A stretch of 64,000 bases of DNA from Auritidibacter sp. Marseille-P8566. Its GTDB lineage: Bacteria > Actinomycetota > Actinomycetes > Actinomycetales > Microbacteriaceae. The position numbers and the translations under genes are program-made. Below are positions 43,861-54,126 of the stretch, one piece after another. The notes below the pieces were generated by a model. That model was not told where the DNA came from, made no database searches, and saw only the letters and a list, made by a program, of their open reading frames with translations. The DNA lies in the NCBI GenBank assembly GCA_945860535.1, contig CAMAQN010000002.1:41499-105498 (forward strand). The letters are read 5' to 3'. The stretch's first letter is position 1; each line of letters starts with the position of its first letter.

Positions 43861-46800
43861 GTTTTACCCACCTAAACGTATCTTCTGCATTCTCTGCCCA
43901 CTACGGAGTCACTAGACCCGAACGCCTCGCTATTGCTGCCAAGGCGATGGGGTTTGATGCGCTTGCGGTAACCGATAGAGATGGACTGTACGGAGCTATA
44001 AAACACATAGGTGCCTGTGTTCAACTGGGCATCTCCCCGATCATCGGAGTAAACCTAAGGGTTGTGGATTTCGGCAGGGTCACCATTCTCGCCCACGGCC
44101 ACGACAAAGGTATGGGTTGGGCTGGGCTGTGCCGGATCATCTCGGCTGCGCAAACCGGGCGCGGAAAGCAAAAGAATATTGCTATCGATCTCAAGACATT
44201 GGCTGAACTAAGTAGGCACTGCACCATCTTGATAGGCGCAGAGAATATCGTCTCAGAGTCGGTGATTATCAATCCTGAGCTGGCAAGACAGCGCCTTGGT
44301 GAACTGCAAAGCGAGCTTTCAACTCCTGGCCAATTGGCAATCGAGGTGGTCACCCACCTCACTCAACCCGGGGCTGCACTATCGATTGAGCACGCCAGGG
44401 CAATGTTGGAACTTAGTCGAACCAGCAAGCTGCCGAGCATATTGAGTAATGCCGTTAGGTATTTAGAGCCGGATGATGCCGTAACCGCCGATGTCCTGGA
44501 TTCAGCCAGGCTCCTTGAACCACTTGGGCTATTCGCACCGCAACCAAATGCTCAGGCCTGGCTTAAGCCAAAATCTGAGATGGTGAGGCTGGCTCTTGAA
44601 ATAACCGAAGACCCAAAGAGCTCAATTGAGCTATTGCGAAGCACCGCGAATCTGGCAGACCGCTGTCGATTGGAACCTGAGTCTGATTGCGGTTGGGGAA
44701 AACCTAAGACTCCGGAGCAATCAGCGCTTGGGATAACCGGCAACCCGTTTGAGGTGCTGTGGCAAAAAACTCACAGTGCAATTCATTGGCGCTACCCAAA
44801 TGCACCGGCTTCAAAACTGGCCGAGATTCAACACCGCTTGAGTAAAGAGCTAATTGCGGTCAACCAGCTGGGATTTGCCACCTACTTCCTGACCGTTGCG
44901 GATGTGGCTCAAATGATTCGTGACATGAGCATTCGAATTGCAGCTAGGGGTTCTGGTGCCGGTTCGCTGATTAACTACCTGCTGGGCATCTCCGGGGTTG
45001 ACCCAATCAGCGAGGGTTTGCTTTTTGAGAGATTCCTCTCTACCGAACGCTCTACCCTGCCGGATATCGACATCGACGTGGAGTCGGCCCGTAGGCACGA
45101 TATCTACAAAGCCATATTCCGCCGCTACGGTGGCGATCGAGTAACGCTACTTTCGATGCAGTCCACGTATCGAGGCCGCGGGGCGGTTAGAGATTCCGGT
45201 CTTGCACTTGGTCTTGAAGAAGACCGGATCGATGAAATCGCCAAGAACATCTGGCGCTTTTCAGCACGAAGCTTTCGCGAGGCAATGGCCAATAAGCCTG
45301 AGCTCGAGCAGTTTGCCAAGCAATCGACCGAAGATCGAAAGCTGAATCTGCTGGTGGATATCACCCAGCGTTTGGACAGGCTGCCAAGACACATCTCGAT
45401 GCACCCGTGCGGGGTGATTCTAGGAAACAGCGAGCTATTGAATCTAACTCCAACCGAACCAAGTGGGGTCGGGCTACCGATGAGCCAGTTCGATAAAGAC
45501 GATATGGATCCAATGGGTTTTCTAAAACTCGATGTTCTCGGAGTCAGAATGCAATCAGCCATGGCATACACGATTCAGGAAATAGCCAGGGTTAGTGAAA
45601 AGGCAGTGGACCTAGATGCTGTCGATAGGGCCGATCCTGAGGTTTACAAAACCATTCGCACCACCAACACCCTGGGCATGTTCCAAATCGAATCTCCGGG
45701 TCAGCGAGAGCTCACCGGAAAGCATCAGCCAACCAAATTCAATGATCTAACCCTGCAAATTTCGTTGTTTCGCCCCGGTCCCATGAAGGGCAACATGATT
45801 TCGCCATACCTCGATGGCAGACATGGCTTTCGCGAGCCGGATTACATTCACCCAGATCTCAAGCCGATTCTGGAGGAAAGCTACGGGGTGGTGGTATTCC
45901 ACGAGCAGCTGATGCGAATCATGCAGGTTATGACCGGCTGCACACTGGCTCGTGCCGATGAGCATCGCAGGCAATTAGGTAAGCCAGATAAGTCCGTGAA
46001 GATTGGTGAATACTTCAAGAAATCAGCTGCCGCTAGGGGCTACTCCAAAGAGGTCATCGAACGCGTTTGGTCGATCATCGAAGGCTTTGGTTCTTTTGGG
46101 TTCTGCAAGGCCCACGGGGCCGCCTTTGCGCTGCCGACCTACCAGTCGGCTTGGCTCAAGACTCATCACCCCACCGAGTTCATAGCGGGCCTACTCACCC
46201 ACGACCCAGGTATGTATCCCAGAAGGTTGCTGCTGGCAGAAGCCCGAAGGCTTGGGGTAAAGCTGCTGCCAATAGATGTGAATTACTCCACCGATGAATA
46301 TCGAGTCGAGCGAATCGGTGACCAGATTGGCGTCAGGATGGCGCTGTCCGACATAGCCGGCATATCGAAGCCGGAGCTTGAGCGCATCAAGACCCAGCAG
46401 CCCTTTGTGAACCTTGGCGACTTCTACCTAAGGGCTAGACCCTCGCGACGAACCCTGAGCCGGCTAGCTCTAATTGGTGCCCTCGATACCCTTGCCAAGA
46501 TCACGCCGCAAACCGACAGTAATCGCGGTGACCTGATGGTTCGAATAAGGCAGCTAAGCGCCAAGGCAGCCCCGAAGCTAGATCTGAACCAGATGGCATT
46601 TGATTTTGATGCCGAAGCACCACTTGGCAAAGGTGGTCATAAGCCAAGCAGGCAGGAGCAAATCGAGCAGGAGTTATCCATCACCGGAATGGAAATCTCC
46701 GGTCACCAGATCGAACAGTTCCAGCAGATGCTCGATGAGATGGGCGTGGTGCGGGCTAGCGAACTTATTTCACTTCGCAGTAACACCGAGGTGCTGATCG

Positions 46801-47066
46801 CTGGGGTGAGAATCGCGACCCAATCTCCCCCAATGCGCAGCGGTAAGCGCGTGGTATTTATTAGCCTGGACGATGGCTCTGGCTGCGCCGATGCTACTTT
46901 CTTTGACGAATCTCAGCGCCGAGCAAGCCAAGTGCTATTTCAAAACAAATTGCTCCTGATATCAGGAAAGACCCGCCGCACCGGAGTGCGAGGGGTCTCT
47001 GTCCTGGCTGAGAATGCCTGGGATCTGCGACAGCTTTGGTCGCAGTGGCAATCAAAAGCTAGTTAG
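43857..47066 (+). CDS. dnaE2: error-prone DNA polymerase (DnaE2/ImuC)
   Basis: PHP domain N-terminus, LPDIDIDVESARRHDIYK, FQIESPGQRELTGKHQPTKFNDLTLQISLFRPGP. Confidence 0.96.
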   Translation: MSFTHLNVSSAFSAHYGVTRPERLAIAAKAMGFDALAVTDRDGLYGAIKHIGACVQLGISPIIGVNLRVVDFGRVTILAHGHDKGMGWAGLCRIISAAQTGRGKQKNIAIDLKTLAELSRHCTILIGAENIVSESVIINPELARQRLGELQSELSTPGQLAIEVVTHLTQPGAALSIEHARAMLELSRTSKLPSILSNAVRYLEPDDAVTADVLDSARLLEPLGLFAPQPNAQAWLKPKSEMVRLALEITEDPKSSIELLRSTANLADRCRLEPESDCGWGKPKTPEQSALGITGNPFEVLWQKTHSAIHWRYPNAPASKLAEIQHRLSKELIAVNQLGFATYFLTVADVAQMIRDMSIRIAARGSGAGSLINYLLGISGVDPISEGLLFERFLSTERSTLPDIDIDVESARRHDIYKAIFRRYGGDRVTLLSMQSTYRGRGAVRDSGLALGLEEDRIDEIAKNIWRFSARSFREAMANKPELEQFAKQSTEDRKLNLLVDITQRLDRLPRHISMHPCGVILGNSELLNLTPTEPSGVGLPMSQFDKDDMDPMGFLKLDVLGVRMQSAMAYTIQEIARVSEKAVDLDAVDRADPEVYKTIRTTNTLGMFQIESPGQRELTGKHQPTKFNDLTLQISLFRPGPMKGNMISPYLDGRHGFREPDYIHPDLKPILEESYGVVVFHEQLMRIMQVMTGCTLARADEHRRQLGKPDKSVKIGEYFKKSAAARGYSKEVIERVWSIIEGFGSFGFCKAHGAAFALPTYQSAWLKTHHPTEFIAGLLTHDPGMYPRRLLLAEARRLGVKLLPIDVNYSTDEYRVERIGDQIGVRMALSDIAGISKPELERIKTQQPFVNLGDFYLRARPSRRTLSRLALIGALDTLAKITPQTDSNRGDLMVRIRQLSAKAAPKLDLNQMAFDFDAEAPLGKGGHKPSRQEQIEQELSITGMEISGHQIEQFQQMLDEMGVVRASELISLRSNTEVLIAGVRIATQSPPMRSGKRVVFISLDDGSGCADATFFDESQRRASQVLFQNKLLLISGKTRRTGVRGVSVLAENAWDLRQLWSQWQSKAS

Positions 47067-47815
47067 TCGTTGCTGTTGAAGATGGCGAGCATCCGAAGGA
47101 TCTCAACGTATAGCCAGATAAGGGTTGCGGTAAGGCCAAAGGCTGCTCGCCATTCCATTTCCTGAGGCAGGCGCTGTGCAACGCCCTCGCGGATGGCTTC
47201 AAAGTCTAGGTTCAGGGTGAAGGCAGCGAGGCCAACACCGACCAGAGCGATAAGCCAGCCAAATGGTGAGGAGTAAACGCTCATACCGGCAAACATTGCA
47301 AAACCGAAGTTGACCAAAGCAAATACGCCATAGCCGATTAGCGAGAACATCATGATGCGAGTAAAGCGAGCATCAACCTTCACCCAACCAAAACGGTAGG
47401 CAGCAAACATCGCACCTGCGGTTGCCAAGGTTCCAAGCACAGCGGTCTGCGCAATACCCGGGAACATTCCTTCAAAAAACATTGAAAGCCCACCGATGAA
47501 GACACCCTGAGCTGCTGCATAGGCAATCATTACGCCCGGGCGAACCTTCTTACCAAAAGTTGCCCAAAGTCCAAGCCCTAGACCAACCAACATCGCTGGA
47601 ATGAGAAGGCCTCTTAGGTCAAACATCCAAGTTGCACCGGCTGCGATAGCAACCACAGCGAACATTCCCAAAACCTTTGCTGCAGTGCCCTCAATTGTCA
47701 TTGGGGTGCCGGTGAGGCGGGAAAACTCGGAATCAACCTGCTGCTGGTCAAGCTGTGCATTTAGCGCACCAGTTTGCATTGCTCGGTTGAAAATAGGGTT
47801 GTGAGAGATGGCCAA
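47063..47815 (-). CDS. Bax inhibitor-1/YccA family membrane protein
   Basis: Seven-TM protein; NPIFNRAMQTG... start and LYVEILRMLAIFNSND end typical of actinobacterial members. Confidence 0.92.
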   Translation of the reverse strand: MAISHNPIFNRAMQTGALNAQLDQQQVDSEFSRLTGTPMTIEGTAAKVLGMFAVVAIAAGATWMFDLRGLLIPAMLVGLGLGLWATFGKKVRPGVMIAYAAAQGVFIGGLSMFFEGMFPGIAQTAVLGTLATAGAMFAAYRFGWVKVDARFTRIMMFSLIGYGVFALVNFGFAMFAGMSVYSSPFGWLIALVGVGLAAFTLNLDFEAIREGVAQRLPQEMEWRAAFGLTATLIWLYVEILRMLAIFNSND

Positions 47816-47911
47816 CCTGGATCCTTTCGTAAAGATGTTTGTGAGAGCATAAGCGAGAAATCTGGAAATTTGCTGGAAGTTATACCGACTAAAGCTCGTA
47901 GAAATAGAAAA

Positions 47912-47929
47912 GCCCGCCTAAGCGGGCTA
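47912..47929 (-). terminator. Rho-independent terminator downstream of tRNA-Ala
   Basis: AGCCCGC-TTAG-GCGGGCT followed by TTTCTATTTC on the minus strand. Confidence 0.8.
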
Positions 47930-47935
47930 ATTCTT

Positions 47936-48011
47936 TGGTGGACCTGAGGGGATTTGAACCCCTGACCCCCTGCATGCCATGCAGGTGCGCTACCAGCTGC
48001 GCCACAGGCCC
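47936..48011 (-). tRNA. tRNA-Ala(GGC)
   Basis: GGGCCTGTGGCGCAGCTGGTAGCGCACCTGCATGGCATGCAGGGGGTCAGGGGTTCAAATCCCCTCAGGTCCA+CCA; loop ATGGCAT. Confidence 0.96.
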
Positions 48012-48037
48012 ATGAACCCGATCAGTCTACACAACTA

Positions 48038-48391
48038 TTACTTGATTGGCACAACTGGGCAGTCTCGCCAGAGCCTCTCGAGAGAGTAGTACTCACGCTC
48101 TTGTTCGTGCATGATGTGGACAACTAAATCGCCAAAATCAAGCAGGATCCAGCGGCCGGTTTGTCTACCCTCGCGAAAGCGGGTCTTGACTCCAGCCTTG
48201 AGCATTTCATCCTCAACGTTGTCAGATATTGCCTGCACCTGGCGCTCGTTATTAGCAGATGCGATAAGGAAGATTTCAGCTAGAGCAAAAGGCTCTGATA
48301 CGTCAAGGGCTACTAGGTCTTCACCTAGTTTGTCGGATGCTGCAGTTGCTGCAATTTGAAGCTGTGCAATTGTTTCTTTGGTTGCGGACAA
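48038..48391 (-). CDS. rsfS: ribosome silencing factor
   Basis: ALDVSEPFALAEIFLIASANNERQVQAISDNVEDEM, GRWILLDFGDLVVHIMHEQEREYYSLERLW. Confidence 0.96.
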   Translation of the reverse strand: MSATKETIAQLQIAATAASDKLGEDLVALDVSEPFALAEIFLIASANNERQVQAISDNVEDEMLKAGVKTRFREGRQTGRWILLDFGDLVVHIMHEQEREYYSLERLWRDCPVVPIK

Positions 48392-48394
48392 GTA

Positions 48395-49168
48395 TTACGC
48401 TCCTAGCGCGTTCAAGATTGTGATGGTAGCAAGGATTGCTGCCACGGCCATGATGACTCCAGCAACACCCATAGCCCAGGGACGCCACCATCCCTTGCGA
48501 AGCACCGATTTCGGAACAACGCCAACGTTTACTCGAGAGTTGATGATATCCAGCGCTGAGACCGGCTCCACGATAGAAATCACACCGGTCACGGCATCCT
48601 GACGATCCGCATTGTCAAGCTCAAGGCCATCCAAACCTGCGGTCATAGATCCGGTATTTGGGTCGGTCAAAACTGTTATTGATCCGGTGATTGCAATCTC
48701 GCCGGTTTCGATAGGTAGCGCGATTGCCTCCGGAGCAACGTCCAAAACAATCGACTGCGTGCTTGGCTCGGCAAGCAAGTTGGTTCCGGTGAAATCTGCT
48801 GGTGGAAGATCTAGTGCACTGAAATCTGAAACTACGATCTGTTCAAGTTCGGCAGAAGCAACTTTTTTATCCTCAACCTCGACATCGGGAAGCGTAATCG
48901 CGACAGGGTCAGTAGCCGGCTTCGAAACCTCTGGTTGAGGCTGAACCACCGAAGACTTGCCCCGGCGTTCCAACTCCCTGAGCTCGCGACGGGTCAGGCT
49001 AACTGGAGAAGAAGCAACCGACTCGCTCCTCACCTCTTGGATTACTTCAGCCGCCAAATCGGGCTCTTCAAAAATCTCTTGAATTGGTTCGGGTTCCATA
49101 ACCTGCGCAGGCACCTGGCCCGAGCGCTCTAGCTCCCTGAGCTGTCTGCGCGTTAGTTGCTCGGTCAC
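48395..49168 (-). CDS. hypothetical protein: repeated LTRRxLRELERxG motif, acidic linker, C-terminal TM helix
   Basis: 257 aa between nadD and rsfS; two copies of LTRR(Q/E)LRELER(S/R)G. Confidence 0.8.
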   Translation of the reverse strand: MTEQLTRRQLRELERSGQVPAQVMEPEPIQEIFEEPDLAAEVIQEVRSESVASSPVSLTRRELRELERRGKSSVVQPQPEVSKPATDPVAITLPDVEVEDKKVASAELEQIVVSDFSALDLPPADFTGTNLLAEPSTQSIVLDVAPEAIALPIETGEIAITGSITVLTDPNTGSMTAGLDGLELDNADRQDAVTGVISIVEPVSALDIINSRVNVGVVPKSVLRKGWWRPWAMGVAGVIMAVAAILATITILNALGA

Positions 49169-49758
49169 TTTTCACCTCGGTAAAGCTTGTGCTTAGCGAT
49201 GTATTGAACTACACCGTCTGGAACCAGATACCAAACCGGTTTTCCATCGCTTAGTCGGTCTCTAACGTCTGAAGATGAAATTGCTAGTGCTGGAACTTCA
49301 AGCAGTGACATCGAAGCCTCTGGGACTTCTGGCAACTGAAGCTTGTGGCCGGGCCTGGTCACACCGATAAAGGTTGCCAGTGGCCATAGCTTGTCTATGT
49401 CCTTCCAAACCAAGATCTGTGCAATTGCATCCGCACCGGAGATAAAGAACAGATCTGCATCCGGTCGTTCGTTAGAAATCTGAGTCAAAGTGTCAACTGT
49501 GTAATTGATTCCTGGACGATCAATTTCGACTCGAGACACGGTGAATCTAGGGTTGGCTGCGGTTGCAATTACGGTCATCAGATAGCGGTGCTCGGCGGAC
49601 ATGACCGGGTTCTTGTGCCAGGGTTCGCCGGTCGGCACGAAGATAACCTCGTCTAACGCGAATGCAGCCGCTACTTCACTGGCGGCAACTAGGTGGCCAT
49701 TGTGGATTGGGTCGAAGGTTCCGCCCATTACCCCAATGCGTGGCCGCTTGTTGGTCAT
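49165..49758 (-). CDS. nadD: nicotinate-nucleotide adenylyltransferase
   Basis: [47 protein letters not shown]. Confidence 0.97.
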   Translation of the reverse strand: MTNKRPRIGVMGGTFDPIHNGHLVAASEVAAAFALDEVIFVPTGEPWHKNPVMSAEHRYLMTVIATAANPRFTVSRVEIDRPGINYTVDTLTQISNERPDADLFFISGADAIAQILVWKDIDKLWPLATFIGVTRPGHKLQLPEVPEASMSLLEVPALAISSSDVRDRLSDGKPVWYLVPDGVVQYIAKHKLYRGEK

Positions 49759-49764
49759 GAGGTT

Positions 49765-49944
49765 TTAGTGGTGCGCCTGCTGCGAGGAGGTCTTGTGTTC
49801 GTGACGGTTCGCAACGTTGCGATAAGACCAAGTGACTCCGGCTAGGGCAAGAAAAACGGCCATGCCGATTACTCCATAGAAAAATGCCGGGATGGGAAGT
49901 TCGGTGTGGTGCACCGCGGTTTCGCTGGCAAGAATTGAAAGCAA
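49765..49944 (-). CDS. 59-aa single-TM small protein, not in supplied ORF track
   Basis: TTG start preceded by AAAAGGAGATATC; reads (M)LSILASETAVHHTELPIPAFFYGVIGMAVFLALAGVTWSYRNVANRHEHKTSSQQAHH; fills the proA-nadD gap. Confidence 0.8.
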   Translation of the reverse strand: MLSILASETAVHHTELPIPAFFYGVIGMAVFLALAGVTWSYRNVANRHEHKTSSQQAHH

Positions 49945-49971
49945 GATATCTCCTTTTGCGTATTTGTAAGT

Positions 49972-51213
49972 TTAGTCTCGGACTTGGCCGTTGCCGCGAA
50001 CCAACCACTTAGAACTGGTCAACTCGCGAAGGCCCATTGGCCCTCTGGCGTGAAGCTTCTGAGTAGAAATTCCAACCTCAGCGCCAAATCCAAACTCACT
50101 ACCATCGGTGAATCTGGTCGAAGCATTCACCATAACCACCGCGGCATCCACTTCCTGAAGAAAGCGCTCCGCGTTGGATTGGTCTTCGGTGATGATCGAC
50201 TCGGTGTGGCGGGTTGAATATTTCGCAATGTGGGCTAGTGCCTGGTCCAGATCCGCTACAACCTTGACCGAGAGATCAAGGCTGTAATACTCGGTGGACC
50301 AATCGGCATCAGTTGCTGCCACACCTGAAACCAGTTTGAGAGTCTTCTCGCAACCGTGAATTGTGACACCCTTAGCCTCTAGTTCAGCTGCAATTTTTGG
50401 CAGCGCACTTGCGGCGATGGACTCGTGCACCAACAAGGTCTCTAGGGCATTGCAAACCGAAGGACGCTGCACCTTAGAGTTCACAATCATTGGAAGGGCT
50501 TTGGTCATATCAGCGGACTCGTCGATAAACATGTGAACCACACCATCGCCAGTTTCAATCACTGGAACCTTGGACTCGGTTACCACAGTTTGAATGAGCT
50601 GCGCCGAACCGCGAGGGATCAGAACATCGATAAAGCCGCGAGCCTGCATCATCTCAACAGCACCTTCACGACCAAATGGATCAACGGTCTGGACAGCGTC
50701 AGATGGTAATCCTGCAGTGCGCAAGCCGGCCTGAATCAACTCAACTAGGACTCGGTTGGTGTTCTCGGCAGCACTGCCACCTCTGAGTAAAACAGCGTTT
50801 CCGCTTTTCAGGGCCAGTGCTGCGATGTCGACGGTCACATTGGGTCTTGCCTCATAGATAACTCCGACGACGCCGAATGGCACCCTGACCTGCTGCAACT
50901 TCAAACCATTTGGAAGAGTCATACCTTCGAGATTCTGACCAATTGGGTCTGGAAGATTTATTACCAGGCGCAGAGCTGCTGCTAGTGAGGCAATGCGATT
51001 CGCATCTAGCTTTAGGCGATCTTGTAACCCAACAGAAACTCCATTTTCCTGAGCGCTTTTTAGGTCAAGTGCGTTGGCCGCCAAAATGAGAGGGATGTTG
51101 TTTTCAAGCTCAAGCGCAATCCGCTCCAGAGCCGAATTCTTCAGGTTGGTGTTAGCACGCGCCAAGGCGGAACTAGCTGCCTTTGCCGCATGAAACAACT
51201 GAACAACACTCAT
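49972..51213 (-). CDS. proA: glutamate-5-semialdehyde dehydrogenase
   Basis: VPFGVVGVIYEARPNVTVDIAALALKSGNAVLLRGGSAA. Confidence 0.97.
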   Translation of the reverse strand: MSVVQLFHAAKAASSALARANTNLKNSALERIALELENNIPLILAANALDLKSAQENGVSVGLQDRLKLDANRIASLAAALRLVINLPDPIGQNLEGMTLPNGLKLQQVRVPFGVVGVIYEARPNVTVDIAALALKSGNAVLLRGGSAAENTNRVLVELIQAGLRTAGLPSDAVQTVDPFGREGAVEMMQARGFIDVLIPRGSAQLIQTVVTESKVPVIETGDGVVHMFIDESADMTKALPMIVNSKVQRPSVCNALETLLVHESIAASALPKIAAELEAKGVTIHGCEKTLKLVSGVAATDADWSTEYYSLDLSVKVVADLDQALAHIAKYSTRHTESIITEDQSNAERFLQEVDAAVVMVNASTRFTDGSEFGFGAEVGISTQKLHARGPMGLRELTSSKWLVRGNGQVRD

Positions 51214-51995
51214 TTCGCAATCCTATCCGCAGGCTCAAACCAAGTGTTTCGGCAATCTGCATTGTCAATCACATCGATGTTTGCCGTGCTGGTCAGAATT
51301 ACCCCTATTCCCCCAGCCGTAGCGAGTTGAGCTGCAGCTAGCTTGGTTAGCGCGCCGCCGGTACCGTAGCCAGTTGAGGTTCCGGAAACTTCTAGCGCGC
51401 TCAGGTCCTGCCCAAAAGTTACAACGGCAATCGGCTGCGCTCCCGGCTCGGTTGGTGGCTTGGTGTACAAGGCGTCGATGTCGCTAAAAAGGATAAGAAG
51501 GTCTGCTGCGGCAAGTAGCGCTACCCTGGCGGCCAACTGGTCGTTGTCACCAAACCGAATTTCCTGGGTGGCCACCGAGTCGTTCTCATTAATAATTGGA
51601 ATCACTCCGATTTCCAAAAGCCGCTCGAGGGCTCGCATGGCGTTCTCGCCGGTTGACTCTTGATCGAGATTATCCACCGTGAGCAGCATCTGCCCAGGCA
51701 ATAGGTCATACCTTGCAAGGCTTCGCTCGTAGCGACCCATGAGCTTTGCCTGACCAATACTTGCCAGTGCTTGAGAGGTTGCCAAGTCTTCGGAGCGAAC
51801 CGTCAAACCGATGATTGGCATCGCAGTGGCAATTGCACCGGAAGATACCAGGACCACATCTTTACCAAGTTTTTGCAAACGAACCAAGAAGTCGACCAAT
51901 AAGTCAAGATTTGACTCATTTGACCCGGTAATTGAGCTTGAGCCAACCTTGACTACAACGCGCTTGGAAGCCTGAACTCGCTCAAAAGTCTGCAT
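51210..51995 (-). CDS. proB: glutamate 5-kinase (without PUA domain)
   Basis: RVVVKVGSSSITG, LVSSGAIATAMPIIGL, PIINENDSV, GTGGALTKLAAAQLA; 261 aa. Confidence 0.96.
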   Translation of the reverse strand: MQTFERVQASKRVVVKVGSSSITGSNESNLDLLVDFLVRLQKLGKDVVLVSSGAIATAMPIIGLTVRSEDLATSQALASIGQAKLMGRYERSLARYDLLPGQMLLTVDNLDQESTGENAMRALERLLEIGVIPIINENDSVATQEIRFGDNDQLAARVALLAAADLLILFSDIDALYTKPPTEPGAQPIAVVTFGQDLSALEVSGTSTGYGTGGALTKLAAAQLATAGGIGVILTSTANIDVIDNADCRNTWFEPADRIAK

Positions 51996-53464
51996 TACTC
52001 TTCATCCTCCGAGAACACACTTGCCTCTCGAACCGCCTCACGCTCCGCGCGACCTTGAGATCGCTGGTCCATCATCTGGTGATACTCCTGGCGACGATCC
52101 TGGTTGGTTCTGCGCTCATCGCTCACCAATTCTGCAACCGAGTCAACCAATGGGTCCCAGTCGAATACGACACCGTTTTGCTCTCCAATAATCACAGTTG
52201 AGCCGCGCTTAGCGCCCTTCTTGTAAAGCTCGTCCTCAATGCCAATCTTCTGCAAACGCTCGCCGAGGAAACCAACCGCGTCCTGATTGCTGAAATCCGT
52301 CTGCGCAACCCAACGCTCAGGCTTCGGGCCAACGATGCGGTAGATGATGTTCTCGCCCTGAGATTCGGTGCGAATCTCATATTTTGAATCGTCTTTCTTA
52401 GGTGGCAGTAGCGAAATTCGCTTTGCAATTTGCACAGTCTGGCTCTTACGCTCCTCGGTGACCAACTGCCCAAGAGCGAAATTCAGCTCTCTAAGCCCCT
52501 GGTTGGTGGCGCTAGAAATCAAATAGACCGGGTAGCCCCTGGCTTCGAACTCGGCCTTTACAAACTCCGCAAGCTCTAGAGCATCTGGAATGTCAATTTT
52601 GTTGAGCGCGACTATCTGAGGACGCTCGATCAATGGCGTTTGACCCTCAGGCACTTGGTAGGCGGCCAGCTCGGACAAAATCACATCTAGGTCGCTGATT
52701 GGATCGCGACCTGGATCCAAGGTGGCGCAGTCGATAACGTGCAGCAAAGCACTGCAGCGCTCTACATGGCGCAAGAACTCAAGACCGAGCCCCTTGCCCT
52801 GGCTTGCACCCTCAATCAGTCCAGGAACGTCGGCAATTGTGTAGCGCATTTCGCCGGCCTGAACCACACCAAGGTTTGGATGCAGTGTGGTGAATGGGTA
52901 ATCTGCAATCTTTGGTCGAGCAGCGCTCACTGCTGCAATAAGTGAGGACTTTCCTGCGGATGGAAACCCAACCAGGGCCACATCCGCAACAGTTTTGAGC
53001 TCGAGAATTACATCGCCAGCCCAGCCCGGCACTCCAAGCAGGTGGAAATTTGGGGCAATACGCATGCGGTTGGCAAGCGTCATGTTCCCAAGGCCACCCT
53101 GGCCACCTTCGGCTACCAAAAGCTCCATACCTGGCTCTGAAAGATCGGCAAGAATCTTGCCCGCTGCATCCTTCACTACTGTGCCAACTGGAACCGGAAG
53201 CGTTAGGTCCTCACCTTTGGAACCGTTGCGGTAATCACCAGCACCTGAGCCACCTGAGGTAGCAACTCTGTGAGGACGGTGGTGGTATTCCAGAAGGGTT
53301 GTGACGTTATTGTCGGTCACCAGGGTGATTGAGCCACCATCGCCACCGTCAGCGCCATCAGGACCTGCCAGCGGCTTAAACTTCTCGCGCTTGACCGATG
53401 TGCAACCGTCGCCGCCGTTTCCAGCGCGCAAATGGAGAGTTACCTGATCTACGAATGTAATCAT
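51995..53464 (-). CDS. obg: GTPase Obg/CgtA
   Basis: FVDQVTLHLRAGNGGDGCTSVKREK, VALVGFPSAGKSSLIAAVSAARPKIADYPFTTL, C-terminal OCT domain. Confidence 0.97.
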   Translation of the reverse strand: MITFVDQVTLHLRAGNGGDGCTSVKREKFKPLAGPDGADGGDGGSITLVTDNNVTTLLEYHHRPHRVATSGGSGAGDYRNGSKGEDLTLPVPVGTVVKDAAGKILADLSEPGMELLVAEGGQGGLGNMTLANRMRIAPNFHLLGVPGWAGDVILELKTVADVALVGFPSAGKSSLIAAVSAARPKIADYPFTTLHPNLGVVQAGEMRYTIADVPGLIEGASQGKGLGLEFLRHVERCSALLHVIDCATLDPGRDPISDLDVILSELAAYQVPEGQTPLIERPQIVALNKIDIPDALELAEFVKAEFEARGYPVYLISSATNQGLRELNFALGQLVTEERKSQTVQIAKRISLLPPKKDDSKYEIRTESQGENIIYRIVGPKPERWVAQTDFSNQDAVGFLGERLQKIGIEDELYKKGAKRGSTVIIGEQNGVVFDWDPLVDSVAELVSDERRTNQDRRQEYHQMMDQRSQGRAEREAVREASVFSEDEE

Positions 53465-53485
53465 GAACTGCTCCTAATACAGAAA

Positions 53486-53509
53486 GAGGCGGACCTCATG
53501 GCCCGCCTC
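53486..53509 (-). terminator. hairpin between rpmA and obg (terminator or attenuator)
   Basis: GAGGCGG...CCGCCTC, 7-bp perfect stem; T-tract weak (TTTCTGTATT). Confidence 0.5.
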
Positions 53510-53525
53510 CCTATTGAAAAACTAG

Positions 53526-53777
53526 TTACTGGGTAACGATGTTTACAACGCGGCGGCCAGCCTTTGAGCCAAACTCAACAGAGCCTGCAGCTAGTGCGAA
53601 CAAGGTGTCATCCTTGCCACGACCAACGTTTACGCCCGGGTGGAAGTGAGTTCCACGCTGACGAACCAAAATTTCACCGGCGTTTACAGCCTGACCGTCG
53701 TGGCGCTTTACACCTAGACGCTGGGCGTTTGAATCACGACCGTTGCGGGTGGAGCTAACTCCCTTTTTGGATGCCAT
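53526..53777 (-). CDS. rpmA: 50S ribosomal protein L27
   Basis: [48 protein letters not shown]. Confidence 0.98.
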   Translation of the reverse strand: MASKKGVSSTRNGRDSNAQRLGVKRHDGQAVNAGEILVRQRGTHFHPGVNVGRGKDDTLFALAAGSVEFGSKAGRRVVNIVTQ

Positions 53778-53787
53778 TTCTACCTAC

Positions 53788-54093
53788 TTACTTGATCTCG
53801 GTGACCTGGACACGGGTTAGGTCCTGGCGGTGGCCCTGACGCTTCTTGTAACCGGTCTTGTTCTTGTACTTCTGAATAATGATCTTTGGACCGCGTAGCT
53901 GGTCTAGAACTTCGGCTACAACCTTTACCTTGGCTAGGGCAGCAGCGTCAGTTACGACCTTGTCGCCATCAACAAGCAAAAGTGCAGGCATCTCAATGGT
54001 GCCTGAGGTAGCGGCAATGCGGTTCATGGTAACGATGGTTCCAACTGAAACCTTCTCCTGGCGACCACCGGCGCGAACAACTGCGTAAACCAC
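53788..54093 (-). CDS. rplU: 50S ribosomal protein L21
   Basis: [28 protein letters not shown] start 54093 gives about 101 aa. Confidence 0.95.
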   Translation of the reverse strand: MVYAVVRAGGRQEKVSVGTIVTMNRIAATSGTIEMPALLLVDGDKVVTDAAALAKVKVVAEVLDQLRGPKIIIQKYKNKTGYKKRQGHRQDLTRVQVTEIK

Positions 54094-54126
54094 TTCAAAA
54101 CCTATCTGTCTTGGAATTTGAATCTG

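Noticed and set aside
45125-45571. 148-aa minus-strand ORF inside dnaE2
   Set aside because: Antisense shadow of the polymerase active-site region.
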